From NCBI GenBank assembly GCA_016713425.1, contig JADJPE010000005.1:1178001-1242000 (forward strand): DNA of 64,000 bases, given 5' to 3'. Shown here in pieces: positions 18,167 to 26,957 of the stretch (within the stretch, counting starts at the first letter, position 1; the number at the start of each line of letters is the position of its first letter). Both the position numbers and the translations under genes were made by a program. The notes beneath the pieces are model-generated. The model made no database searches. It was not told the DNA's origin and was given only the letters and a program-made list of their open reading frames with translations. The DNA comes from Deltaproteobacteria bacterium. GTDB taxonomy: Bacteria > Myxococcota > Kuafuiibacteriia > Kuafuiibacteriales > Kuafuiibacteriaceae.

Positions 18167-20674
18167 ATGCCGGAGCGCTACAGACTTGGAAGGCTCGTGA
18201 AGCGCGGCGGAATGGCCGAGGTCTTCGAAGCCACGATCCGCAGCATCGACGGATTCGAACGCAAGGTCGCAATCAAGCGGCTCCTCCCCGACCTAGCCAA
18301 GGACGAAAGCCTTCGGGCTACGTTCATCGACGAAGCCCGCATTCTGAGCCGTCTGACCTCGGCCAACATCGTCAGCATCCAAGATTACGGTTTGATGGAC
18401 GATCTCCCGTTCCAAGCGCTCGAATTCATCGACGGCCTGGACCTCGCCGAGCTCAGCCACATCCTTGCATCGCGAGGAGGTGAAAGGTTCACTCCCGAGA
18501 TCGCGCTCCACATTGCAACCGAAGTTGCGCACGCACTCGAACACGCCCACGCAGCGACGGACGAACAAGAGCGACCGCTCGGGATCGTTCACCGAGACGT
18601 CAACCCCTCCAACATATTGGTCTCGTGGCGCGGCGACGTGAAGCTCTCCGACTTCGGTGTCGCGCTCGCCGAAGATCGGCTCGCCCGTACTCAAGTCGGC
18701 ATCGCCAAAGGAACCATCTCGTACATGGCGCCCGAGCAAGCGCGGGGCTCGGGGATCGATGCACGCACCGACATCTACGCGCTCGGGTTGGTTCTGCACT
18801 GGATGATCTCCGGCGAGAATCCCTTGAGCGACGATGACCTCCGCATGTCGGTGCATGCCGGCGATCGGTTACCGATCCATGCCTCGATTCCCGAAGACAT
18901 CGCTCGAATCATCGAGCGCTGTACGCGTTTTCGTACGAACGATCGCTACGATCGCGCGTCGGGACTGGCCGGTGATTGCTGGCGCGCGCTCCACCGCCGA
19001 ATCACCTCTGACGCTCGACAGGTGATCAAGGATTGGATCATTGCGCTCCGCCCCGATCGCCCGAGCGCCCAGCATCCAGTGGCCGATCTCTTCGACCTCG
19101 AGCTGTTCCAGGCCCCGAGCAAAGATGCTTTGCCGAGATATACCTCGGTCGCCCGCCCGACCCAAGTCATCCTCAACGGTCCCGCGAGCGGCCTCGGCGT
19201 TGCGAGCATCCCGCCGCGTGCCCGCGGCGGCGATGACAGCATCGAGGGCGAGGCCCCGACGACGCTCGCGCCCGCGCCAGCCTACGGTAGTGGCCGGCGA
19301 ACACCGGCGATATTGCGAACATCGTCCGTAGACAACGAAATCACGCGCACGCCTTCGGTAGACGCCACGACACCGCCCAACCTGTCACACGGCATGAGCC
19401 CCGGCGGAGACCCAAACGCCAGTCCGAACGCGCGCGAACATGCGATCACCGATCCTTTGGTCGGGACGACGGTCAATGGCTATCGGATCGTGGAGCAGAT
19501 CGGCCAAGGAGGATGGTCGAGAGTCTACCGCGCCATCCACGTGACGCTCGGCCAAGAGCGAGCCATCAAGATCGCGCGAGAGGAACTCAGCGAAGTCGGC
19601 GTCAAGCGATTCCGACGAGAGGCTCAGATTCTCTGCAAGCTTCAGCATCCAAACATCGTACGCGTCGTCGACTGCGGTACGACGAGCACGAATCGCGCCT
19701 TTCTCACGATGGAGATCCTGCACGGACTCTCACTCAAACAATTGATCGACCTGGAGGCGCCGCTCGATCCAAACCGCGCGGCCCTGATCGCGCGCCAAAT
19801 CGCCGCTGGATTATCCGCCGCCCATCGCAGCGGGCTCGTTCACCGCGACCTGAAGCCTGGCAACATCATGCTCGTCGAGGAAGACGGCGAGGAACGCGTA
19901 CGGATTCTGGATTTCGGCATTGCCCGCGCGTTCGACGGCGACGCACTCCAAACACGCCTCACCGACAACGGGAACTTTCTCGGAACGCCGGCCTACGTCT
20001 CGCCGGAACAGATCCAATCACCCTCGACCGTCGAGCCCGCGAGCGATCTGTACTCGCTCGGCATCGTCATGTACCGCATGCTCACCGGCCGGCTTCCCTT
20101 CGAAGGTACAGCCGCGGACATGATCAACGCACACCTCAAGACCACGCCCATGCCGCTGCCTCATCACGGCGAGCTCGGGCGACTGGTGCTTCAGCTCTTG
20201 GAGAAATCGCCCAAGCGGCGCCCATCCAGCGCCGATGAAGTCGTCGAGCGAATCAACGCAGCGCTCGCGACCCGAAACAACGCTCGACGCGCGCATTCGC
20301 CGTCGACACCGTCTCCAAGCCTCTCCATCGCACCGATGGTTCGTCCGATGCGATCAGCACCCATCCGCCCCGACTCGGTTACACCGATCGTGCCCGTATC
20401 ATCGATCGCGGCCCCCCCGGTCGCACGGAGCCCGTGGTGGCCGTGGGCGCTCGTCACAGCCGCCGCCGTCGCGCTTGCACTTTGCCTCGCGATCCTCGCG
20501 TTTCGCGAGTTCGGCGTCGCGGATCAGACGTCGCTCGTTCCGCTGAGCCAGAAGGTCAGCGACCGCGACGACCCACCGCTCAACCCGAGACCCACGCGCA
20601 GGGAATCTGACCGCCCGTCGCCGGTCGGTCACCAGGTCGATCACCAGGTCGATCACCAGAGGCCGCCAAAGTAG
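18167..20674 (+). CDS. Twin-domain Ser/Thr protein kinase with C-terminal membrane anchor (module A)
   Basis: 835 residues with two complete Hanks-type kinase domains. Kinase 1 (about 5-265) has Lys in VAIKRLLPD, the catalytic loop HRDVNPSNIL and SDFGV. Kinase 2 (about 437-690) has the glycine loop IGQGGWSRVY, Lys in AIKIAREE, HRDLKPGNIM, LDFGIA and SPEQ. Both look active. A Pro/Ser/Thr-rich linker joins them, and a single membrane helix (WALVTAAAVALALCLAILAF, near 759) follows, so both kinases are cytoplasmic and the C-terminus lies outside. The short tail contains DHQVDHQVDHQ. It starts 42 bases after the FHA activator gene, a probable partner. Its 3' end overlaps the convergent gene at 20653-22074 by 22 bases. 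Confidence 0.9.
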   Translation: MPERYRLGRLVKRGGMAEVFEATIRSIDGFERKVAIKRLLPDLAKDESLRATFIDEARILSRLTSANIVSIQDYGLMDDLPFQALEFIDGLDLAELSHILASRGGERFTPEIALHIATEVAHALEHAHAATDEQERPLGIVHRDVNPSNILVSWRGDVKLSDFGVALAEDRLARTQVGIAKGTISYMAPEQARGSGIDARTDIYALGLVLHWMISGENPLSDDDLRMSVHAGDRLPIHASIPEDIARIIERCTRFRTNDRYDRASGLAGDCWRALHRRITSDARQVIKDWIIALRPDRPSAQHPVADLFDLELFQAPSKDALPRYTSVARPTQVILNGPASGLGVASIPPRARGGDDSIEGEAPTTLAPAPAYGSGRRTPAILRTSSVDNEITRTPSVDATTPPNLSHGMSPGGDPNASPNAREHAITDPLVGTTVNGYRIVEQIGQGGWSRVYRAIHVTLGQERAIKIAREELSEVGVKRFRREAQILCKLQHPNIVRVVDCGTTSTNRAFLTMEILHGLSLKQLIDLEAPLDPNRAALIARQIAAGLSAAHRSGLVHRDLKPGNIMLVEEDGEERVRILDFGIARAFDGDALQTRLTDNGNFLGTPAYVSPEQIQSPSTVEPASDLYSLGIVMYRMLTGRLPFEGTAADMINAHLKTTPMPLPHHGELGRLVLQLLEKSPKRRPSSADEVVERINAALATRNNARRAHSPSTPSPSLSIAPMVRPMRSAPIRPDSVTPIVPVSSIAAPPVARSPWWPWALVTAAAVALALCLAILAFREFGVADQTSLVPLSQKVSDRDDPPLNPRPTRRESDRPSPVGHQVDHQVDHQRPPK

Positions 20675-22074
20675 CCCGCGAAGAGCTCCATCGTCTGGAC
20701 GCCTTCGAACGGGCTGCCAAAACACGACGACCAACCTCCGAATCCACACGAAGGCCACGATGAGGGCTGACGCCACCAAAGATTGTCGTGATGGTCTCGG
20801 TGGATGGCCCTCGCACCCCCGACCGCACCCCACGCCCCAGCATATGGCCCGGCGCGATTCGCCCAGCCCTGCGCCATCGTATCGTCGAGCTGGCTTCGGA
20901 AGCTGTTGCCCCAAGCCGGCGTTCCGAACGCGGGCGTGTAATCCGGATTCGTGTACACCGGCGCACAGCCATCGATGGTCTGCTCATAGCGACCGTTGAC
21001 GTACTGAGAGCCCGTCACGAGTCCTTCTCGCTGTCCGCCTTGCTCACGCACCCACTGAATCGCTTGGTCGCTTCCCACGACACCGTTGCCGCCGAGACGG
21101 AACGTCTCACGATCCTGATTCATCGCGACATGCGCCGCCCGCCACTCATAACCATCGTGCGTGACCGGTCCGACAGCCGGGTCGCCGTCCACGTTCGAAA
21201 CGGTGATGCGATCGGCGCCATTGGACACCACGAGCCCCGTCGTCACCGACTTGCCCGTGTCCGATGATGTCTCGGCAAAAATCCGCGTGCCGTCGCCGAG
21301 CACAAAGTCGTTGCCTGTCTTTCCATCCGCACCGCGCGTTCCCGTGAAGTCCCAGGTCGTCCCATCCGCTTCCGCAACATGGGGATCGCCAAAGACGCGT
21401 GTCGTCGGCGTATCGCCGTATTTCTGATCGGGCCCGTAGATCGACCAGTTGGTGTCGCCTTCGGGATAGATCCGATACCCGCCCGCCGTCGTAATCGTGC
21501 CCTCCGGCCACTCCGAGCCTTCGCCACCCTGGGAAACCGAAAGACCGCGGCCAGCCGGCGGTCCCGACTGCTGGCAAGAAGGCGGAGGCAACGTCGCGGG
21601 CCCCGGGATGTCCCACTGAACCTGCGTGTTCACCTGCCCGTACGGGCCGCACGCGCCTTGAGAGCCATACGACCCGTAAGAGCCATACGACCCGTAAGAG
21701 CCATACGACCCATAAGAGCCATACGACCCATAAGAGCCATACGACCCATAAGAGCCATACGACCCATAAGAGCCGAACGACCCGTAAGAGCCAAACGACC
21801 CATAAGAGCCATACGACCCGTAGCCTCCAAAGCCGGGACTCGAGCACATGTTCGCCGACTGAAAGGCACTCGCCGCTTGGGCCGGATTCGAGCAGTAAGG
21901 CGCCATGTTCTGGGCACCGTACTGGCAGAGCGCGCCGACCGCTGGGTTGGGTCCGTAGCCGGCGCCACCCAAGCCTTGCCCGACGAAGCGGTCGAGCCGG
22001 TAGCCACCTTGGGAATCCCACGTCGGATTCGACGACGGGTTTGTGTAGCGGGAACTTCCAACGCCTTGAATCAT
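20653..22074 (-). CDS. DUF1521/MIIA (calcium-inducible autocleavage)-domain protein with Tyr-Gly-Ser repeats
   Basis: 473 residues without a signal peptide. Residues about 80-140 are a near-perfect GYGSYGSYGSYG low-complexity run. A domain follows with GGYRIYPEGDTNW, then RVFGDPHVAEADGTTWDF, DFVLGDGTRIFAETSSDTG and TTGLVVSNGADRITV. The order GDPHV, WDF, LGDGT and TNG-like is that of DUF1521, the domain that self-cleaves between Asp and Pro on binding calcium in rhizobial NopE type III effectors. The scissile bond would be Asp230-Pro231 (codons near 21382-21387). Residues after about 400 are Trp/Gly-rich. A strong AAAGGAG site precedes the ATG, which overlaps the stop of the upstream gene. The function here is inferred to be an exported or translocated protein. 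Confidence 0.72.
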   Translation of the reverse strand: MIQGVGSSRYTNPSSNPTWDSQGGYRLDRFVGQGLGGAGYGPNPAVGALCQYGAQNMAPYCSNPAQAASAFQSANMCSSPGFGGYGSYGSYGSFGSYGSFGSYGSYGSYGSYGSYGSYGSYGSYGSYGSYGSYGSYGSQGACGPYGQVNTQVQWDIPGPATLPPPSCQQSGPPAGRGLSVSQGGEGSEWPEGTITTAGGYRIYPEGDTNWSIYGPDQKYGDTPTTRVFGDPHVAEADGTTWDFTGTRGADGKTGNDFVLGDGTRIFAETSSDTGKSVTTGLVVSNGADRITVSNVDGDPAVGPVTHDGYEWRAAHVAMNQDRETFRLGGNGVVGSDQAIQWVREQGGQREGLVTGSQYVNGRYEQTIDGCAPVYTNPDYTPAFGTPAWGNSFRSQLDDTMAQGWANRAGPYAGAWGAVGGARAIHRDHHDNLWWRQPSSWPSCGFGGWSSCFGSPFEGVQTMELFAGYFGGLW

Positions 22075-22544
22075 GATCGAACTCCTTTCGTCTTCCGGCT
22101 ACGTTGGGCGATGAGATCAGCCGCGCAGATGCCCGGGCCCGTGCGCCCCGATCCGAGAAGGTCCATGAAAGCACCCATCTTCGCCGGCATGCCTTCCTTG
22201 CTGTCGGTCGCGTCCTTGCCGTCCCGGGAAAGCTCGACTTCCATCAAGCGCTGTCGCATCGGGGCGCTCATCGCGGCCGCCAACTCGACCAGCTTGAGGC
22301 CGCCGGCCTCGGACTGGCAGTCCCGATGAAGGTGAGCGGCAAACGCCAGGAGCGCAGTCACCGCAACCGGAAGCTCCGGCGTGAGCTCGAGGGCCGAGAG
22401 CTGCTTTCTCAGCGCCGAAAGTGCGCGTTCGGAGAAATCAACGCGCCCATGGGCGTCGGGCGAGGCCAAGCGCGCCGCTTCGGCCACGATGGGATGAACT
22501 TGCGATTCGACCGATTTGGGTTGTTCTCGGATCACACGGAGCAC
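22071..22544 (-). CDS. Small helical protein of unknown function, coupled to the DUF1521 gene
   Basis: 157 residues, GTG start, predicted mostly alpha-helical and rich in Ala and Leu (for example ALRKQLSALELTPELPVAV and LKLVELAAAMSAPMRQRLME). It has no signal peptide and no motif I recognise. Its stop codon overlaps the start of the DUF1521 gene (ATGA), so the two are made together. A cytoplasmic helical protein of this size next to a possible secreted protein could be a dedicated chaperone, but the sequence itself does not show this. A terminator separates it from the gene upstream. Confidence 0.6.
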   Translation of the reverse strand: MLRVIREQPKSVESQVHPIVAEAARLASPDAHGRVDFSERALSALRKQLSALELTPELPVAVTALLAFAAHLHRDCQSEAGGLKLVELAAAMSAPMRQRLMEVELSRDGKDATDSKEGMPAKMGAFMDLLGSGRTGPGICAADLIAQRSRKTKGVRS

Positions 22545-22677
22545 TAATCCAAGAACCGATCCTTCAGCTTATCCTTTGATTCGAAAGACGTTTCGGCTCT
22601 CGTACGCCACCGCGTCCTCCGGCCTGTCGCGAGCGATCCGACAGCGCTGGCGGGGGGGAGAGGCCAGCGTCTCACCC

Positions 22678-22709
22678 AAAAAGCCGAGGCGGCGACGTGA
22701 GCCTCGGCT
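22678..22709 (-). terminator. Rho-independent terminator after the gene at 22797-24323
   Basis: On the minus strand, AGCCGAGG pairs with CCTCGGCT across a loop of about 12 bases and is followed directly by five T residues. It divides the minus-strand gene set into an upstream unit (22797 and above) and a downstream unit (22544 and below). Confidence 0.6.
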
Positions 22710-22790
22710 CGGGACGTGAGCCTCGGCTCGGGACGTGAGCCTCAGGACGTGAGCCTCGGGAGTGGGCCTCGGGAGTGGGCCTCGGGACAG
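22683..22790. repeat. Tandem imperfect repeats next to the terminator
   Basis: Units built from GACGTGAGCCTCGG and GAGTGGGCCTCGG are repeated about seven times in a row. Each unit can supply one arm of the adjoining terminator stem (CCTCGGC), so several alternative hairpins are possible. It lies in the 250-base gap between two minus-strand genes. Confidence 0.55.
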
Positions 22791-22796
22791 GTGTGA

Positions 22797-24323
22797 TTAG
22801 GGCATCGGAAACGGAGGGATGGCGGGCCCGCTTGGAATCGAGGGTCCAGGAGGAATTCCGGCCGCGATCGGTCGGGATGCGGGGTCTGACGACCGGCGCG
22901 ATGCGGCTTCACCCGCCGAGACGGACTGCGGCTGTGACTGCGGCTGTGACTGCGGCTGTGACTGTGGCTGCGGCTGCGGTTGCGCCTCGGGTCTCGGCAC
23001 CGCCGCCTCGGCCACGACCGGCGCAGTCCGCGGCCAGGCACGACCGACCGTTGGCCGCACAGGCAGTGACGACATTTCGCCGGTCAACGTCGAACGACGG
23101 GACGGACCCCGACCGACCAACACCGGAGATCCGGCTGCGGAGCCGGAGGCGGGTGCGAATGCGAACGCGGAAGCGGATGAGGACGCCGATGCGGCTGTGG
23201 GTTCGCCGGCACGCGCGGCGTTCCTCACCGCGGCACGCTCTGGCTCATCGGTCGGCGCATCGCCCTTCACCAGTCGGAGCTGAATCGACGCACCCGGCCG
23301 GTCATACTTCTCGACCGTGTTGGGGCCCTGCCGGTCGAGGAACTCGGCACCGTAGGTTCCATCGAAGAGCGCGATGTGATCATCGCCGTTGTTGGCAAGC
23401 TTCTGCAGCGCCGCATCCAGAGCGGCCACGGCCGCCTCGATCGCAACATGCCCGGCGGGGCCCGCCGCGCTTCCTGCGCCCTCTTTGAGCGCCGTCCCCA
23501 ATCCGCTGTCGGCGATCGCCTTGGCCACGTCGACCCCTTCCTGACCGGCCGCGCGTTCCTTGGCGTCACTCTCGACCAGCAGGATTCGGACATTGAGTCC
23601 ACCCGTAACGTGAGAATTGGGCCAAATTTGCAGCCCATCCCCAATGAAGGTCACGCTCTCGCGGGGACGCATGCGGAAGTAGGGACCTGAGCCATGGTCC
23701 GGCGCGAAGATGTAAGGCGGTCGCCCAGAGAGATCCCAGGCGACGCCCAGCAAGCGGACTTCGTTGACGTCGTCGCCGAAGAAAGGCCAGTGGGTATCGA
23801 AGGACTCATTGAGTCGAATGTCCTTCAGATAGACCGAGACGGGTTCCGCCGACATCTTAAGCGTCGAGCCGATTCGCGACGTCTGTCGCCAAGCAGCCTG
23901 GGAGCCTGTCACTTCGATCGCGCGCGAGCCACCCGGACCGTAAGGAGAACGCGCGCCGTCTTCTTCGCCACCGCGGAGGGATGTCCGAACGCGTTCCAGG
24001 CTGGACAACGCGGACTCTACCGGCGGAAGCAGAGCCTCCGGGTCGTAGCTTCCGGGGTCGTAGCTTCCGGGGTCGGTTGCCGTCGCGTATGCGTTGGTCG
24101 ACGCGCTGGTCGACGCGCTGGTCGACGCGTTGGTTGAAGGCTCATTTAGGGGCCAGGCGCTGATCGGTCGCGCAGGGGGAATCGGTGTCGTCGTTGAAGG
24201 CACGGCGCAAGTATCGGTTCGCCGCGGCGTTCGTTGCGTTGTGGCCCGAACGAGAGAACAAGAATCGTTGGACGTCACCGGGCCCATTCCCGGTGACGCC
24301 CAAACGATGGGTACACCTGTCAC
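22797..24323 (-). CDS. Unknown protein with a central beta-rich domain and long low-complexity flanks
   Basis: Up to 508 residues. The N-terminal 140 are Ser/Thr/Pro/Ala-rich with repeats (STNASTSASTSASTNAY, and DPGSYDPGSYDPE). The centre (about 145-345) looks folded: SVYLKDIRLNESFDTHWPFF, then VRLLGVAWDLSG and DDHIALFDGTYGAEFLDRQG. After about 360 it is Ala/Ser/Pro-rich with alternating PQPQPQSQPQSQ. There is no signal peptide or membrane helix, and I recognise no family. The start is uncertain: GTG 24323 lacks a clear ribosome site, and internal starts would shorten the disordered region only. The disordered-folded-disordered build resembles other genes of this cluster and would suit a secreted substrate, which is inference. 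Confidence 0.6.
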   Translation of the reverse strand: MTGVPIVWASPGMGPVTSNDSCSLVRATTQRTPRRTDTCAVPSTTTPIPPARPISAWPLNEPSTNASTSASTSASTNAYATATDPGSYDPGSYDPEALLPPVESALSSLERVRTSLRGGEEDGARSPYGPGGSRAIEVTGSQAAWRQTSRIGSTLKMSAEPVSVYLKDIRLNESFDTHWPFFGDDVNEVRLLGVAWDLSGRPPYIFAPDHGSGPYFRMRPRESVTFIGDGLQIWPNSHVTGGLNVRILLVESDAKERAAGQEGVDVAKAIADSGLGTALKEGAGSAAGPAGHVAIEAAVAALDAALQKLANNGDDHIALFDGTYGAEFLDRQGPNTVEKYDRPGASIQLRLVKGDAPTDEPERAAVRNAARAGEPTAASASSSASAFAFAPASGSAAGSPVLVGRGPSRRSTLTGEMSSLPVRPTVGRAWPRTAPVVAEAAVPRPEAQPQPQPQSQPQSQPQSQPQSVSAGEAASRRSSDPASRPIAAGIPPGPSIPSGPAIPPFPMP

Positions 24324-24601
24324 TAGATCTCAAGGAGAAGAGAACAAACCGCAGCAACACCGCCAAACATGGCGCCGACCAGCTCCGACTACACAGTACT
24401 CGGATGACCATGCTCGTCGATTCCTTGGCGGTGTCGATGCGCCTCGCACGCAGAAGTCCTATTTCACTCAGCGTGCCAGAACGTCAGTGTTCGCCAAGCG
24501 GCTGATCTTTCGAGGTCTACACTCGGCTCGCCCCAGATCTGTCGGCGCCTTCGCCAGACACCTGTCGGATCGTTTGGGCGACGAGGTCGGCCGAGGGCGC
24601 T

Positions 24602-24901
24602 TTAGCGAGCCTCGGATTCGGTCGTCGTGCCTTTCCAGGTACCGGCGGTCAAGTCACGAAGCACCTTGGCTTCGAGCCCGCGGTCCTCGACCGCCCGACG
24701 CAGCCGGAGGTTCTCGTGCTTCAGACGCCGAAGCGAGCGCACCTGAGCCGCATCCAGCCCCGCAAACTCTGCCTTCCAGCGATAGAAGGTCGGCTCGCTG
24801 ATCCCGTGCTTTCGCACGACCTGGCGGACGCTATCCCGCCCCCCTTCCGCATCCTCGAGGATCTGAATGATTGTGTCTTCGCTGTATTTCTTTCTCGGCA
24901 T
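24602..24901 (-). mobile_element. IS3-family OrfA (transposase helix-turn-helix subunit), isolated
   Basis: About 99 residues starting MPRKKYSEDTIIQILEDAE, with the HTH (VRQVVRKHGISEPTFYRWK) and the leucine-zipper-like tail (ENLRLRRAVEDRGLEAKVLRDL) typical of IS3-type OrfA. GAAAGG lies before the ATG at 24901. The expected partner orfB with the DDE integrase domain is absent on either side, so this is a remnant unable to move by itself. It sits between genes of the minus-strand cluster. The 278 bases downstream (24324-24601) hold no other gene. Confidence 0.85.
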
Positions 24902-25076
24902 GCTGTGCACCTTTCCATGTCGCCTGCGGTCGAACCGGACCGCACACCCCATATGCTCGTCATTTCTCAGACAAAGTTGCCCAAGAGAGCGCAGAAAAAG
25001 ATCCGAGCTGCCCCGAGAAATCGAAAGACCTCGCCAAGTCATGGCCCCGGTTTGGCTTTCCGACACAGACCTTCTT

Positions 25077-25916
25077 TCAGGGGCTCCCTGATACGACCAT
25101 GGGAAACGCCTCATCCGGCTGCGCCCAACCCGCAAAGATCGTGGCGGGCGTCGCCGACCACAATGCCCGACTCAGGTCCGCAACCAGCGGCTCGAGCTCG
25201 ATGGACTTGTCTTCGGAGATCACTGCACCCAAAGGTGCGGCCCGAGCGCGGAGACGACGAGCAAGCAAGTCACGGCCCCGCGCACCCCATCGGAGGGACT
25301 CGAGAAGCGAAATCGCCAAATCGAGGTCCCCCTGAGCGCGAAGCCCACGCGGCCCACCCAGGCCCGACGAACCGTGGCCATCGCGATCGTCATCCCGGTC
25401 CCGGTCCCCGTCCCAGTCCCCGTCCCCATGGCCGGAGCCAGAGCCGGAGCCAGAGCCGGAGCCGGAGCCGGAGCCAGAGCCGGAGCCGGAGCCAGAGCCG
25501 GAGCCGGAGCCAGAGCCGGAGCCGGAGCCGGAGCCAGAGCCGGAGCCGGAGCCAGAGCCGGAGCCGGAGCCAGAGCCGGAGCCGGAGCCGGAGCCGTGGC
25601 CGGCAAGGAGTCGCTCCGCAACCTCCTCGCCGATGGCGCACAACACGTCCGCGTGTGTGGGCGCATTGAGTCGCCGCTGAATCCACCGGGTCGCGAGGGC
25701 GTCGTCAGGAGGCGAGGTTGCGATGAGGAGCCACGGCTTAGAAAAGCCCCGATTCCGGGCGGGTTCAACCCCGAGGAGAATCCGGCCCGAGAGACCAGGA
25801 GGCGGCCGAGCTTCAGAAAGAAGCGCTTCGAGCAGCCCGAGAAGGCGGCCGCCCCCCGCCCCTTCGGACGTCGACACCTGCGGCGCGCGCCGCGACCAAC
25901 CCCCAACACCTTCCAC
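25077..25916 (-). CDS. Unknown protein with a ~50-residue Gly-Ser linker
   Basis: 279 residues. The N-terminal ~105 form a small folded region (WLLIATSPPDDALATRWIQ, then CAIGEEVAERLLAGHG). A strict Gly-Ser alternation of roughly 50 residues follows, then an Asp/Arg/His-rich patch. A helical C-terminal part includes DLDLAISLLESLRWGARGRD and VADLSRALWSATPATIF. The frame was chosen because glycine is always GGC while the serine third base varies (TCC/TCT), that is synonymously; the other frames would change amino acids. No family is recognised. It lies 54 bases after the gene at 25971-26918 and probably shares its transcript. Confidence 0.6.
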   Translation of the reverse strand: MEGVGGWSRRAPQVSTSEGAGGGRLLGLLEALLSEARPPPGLSGRILLGVEPARNRGFSKPWLLIATSPPDDALATRWIQRRLNAPTHADVLCAIGEEVAERLLAGHGSGSGSGSGSGSGSGSGSGSGSGSGSGSGSGSGSGSGSGSGSGSGSGSGSGSGSGHGDGDWDGDRDRDDDRDGHGSSGLGGPRGLRAQGDLDLAISLLESLRWGARGRDLLARRLRARAAPLGAVISEDKSIELEPLVADLSRALWSATPATIFAGWAQPDEAFPMVVSGSP

Positions 25917-25970
25917 CGCTCAGGTACCGCCTCATGGCCGACCCACCGCACGGACCATGCCATCCGAGAG

Positions 25971-26918
25971 TTATCGGGCATCCGTTTCCGTGTCGGGTGG
26001 GGCCGCCAATTCGGCCGATGGTTCAGTCGGGAGGGCCCTCGGGGGCATGGTGGGCGCTGCTGCGGTCAGCGCTGGGAGGCTCCCGTCGGCTTCGTCGCGT
26101 TGATGTCGGGCGTGGAGAGCGCGCAAGAGCTGGGTGCTGGCGGCACGATTGGGTTCGACTTCGCCGCCCGCCAGCGCATGCTTGTGCCAGAACGCGGCCT
26201 CAAACACCGCCGTCACAAGGGCGAGAGAAAACGACACAAGACGGAGCTGAGGAAAACTGGGAAAGCAGGCGCCCAGCGAGGCGGCGAAGTCCGCCCACCG
26301 CATCGCCTTCTCAAAGCGGCTCGCTTTGGGGTTGTCCATCGTCCGGCAGAGCTGATTCCACGCGCCGACCGTCAGGAGGGCCCCGAAGCCCGCCCCGAGG
26401 TTGCGCCCTTTCTTCAGACCCGCCTCGAGCGCCTTCTCCTGTACCTTGAAGGCTTTTTGGGCCGGTATGTTGTCGCCGATCAGCTCCTTGACCCAAGGGA
26501 TCATGTCCTCGGATTTCTTTGAGAAGAACTGAAACAGACGCCGCGAAACCGCCGCAAATCGATATCCGCCCTCGCCCATGTCATGAAAGCAATCCTTCGC
26601 GACGATGGACAGAAGTCGTGCGTCGGGCGCCATCAGGCCAAGCCGGTAGAACGACTCCCTCACTTCGGGGCTCTGCAAGACGCGACGCGTGGCCCCCGTC
26701 CACGGTCCGACGTCTTGGGGTGCCACCGCGACCTCCGGAAGACCCCCAAGAATCCTTTCGTGGTGTGTGGCGTCATCCCCAGCGCGCTCGGCCGTCGTGG
26801 TCACGAGCGTCCGCGAATCGGGTAAGACGGGCGAAGTACCTGAGCCAATTCGAGCAACCATGAGCCGCGAGCACCAGACACCCACAACCGGCGGGGGCCG
26901 ACAGTGGTTATCGCCCAA
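25971..26918 (-). CDS. Cluster A paralogue of the gene at 38169: helical protein with two hydrophobic segments
   Basis: Up to 315 residues. A core of about 180 residues starting GPWTGATRRVLQSPEVRE aligns along its length with the plus-strand gene at 38169-39164: shared features include GPWT-x-TRR, F(L/F)S(K/R)SxE, R-x-GAG-x-G, T-MD-P-A-R-EK and PQLRL-S--AL--AV-E---W. Two hydrophobic stretches (NLGAGFGALLTVGAWNQL and LRLVSFSLALVTAVFEAAFW) could enter a membrane. There is no signal peptide. Low-complexity Ala/Pro/Thr sequence ends the protein. The start is uncertain: TTG 26918 or ATG 26861. I do not recognise a named family; an integral-membrane or translocon-like role is a guess based on the hydrophobic pair. 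Confidence 0.65.
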   Translation of the reverse strand: MGDNHCRPPPVVGVWCSRLMVARIGSGTSPVLPDSRTLVTTTAERAGDDATHHERILGGLPEVAVAPQDVGPWTGATRRVLQSPEVRESFYRLGLMAPDARLLSIVAKDCFHDMGEGGYRFAAVSRRLFQFFSKKSEDMIPWVKELIGDNIPAQKAFKVQEKALEAGLKKGRNLGAGFGALLTVGAWNQLCRTMDNPKASRFEKAMRWADFAASLGACFPSFPQLRLVSFSLALVTAVFEAAFWHKHALAGGEVEPNRAASTQLLRALHARHQRDEADGSLPALTAAAPTMPPRALPTEPSAELAAPPDTETDAR

Positions 26919-26957
26919 GGCCCCAAAGAGTTGCGGCCACGGCCGGGGTCGTCTCTT

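Noticed and set aside
21655..21830. Regular repeats resembling a CRISPR array
   Set aside because: The units are contiguous 12-base codon repeats (Tyr-Gly-Ser) without unique spacers and lie in an open reading frame.
25374..26522. Plus-strand frame encoding Ala-Gly-Arg repeats opposite the Gly-Ser gene
   Set aside because: In that frame the repeat variation changes amino acids, while in the minus Gly-Ser frame it is synonymous.
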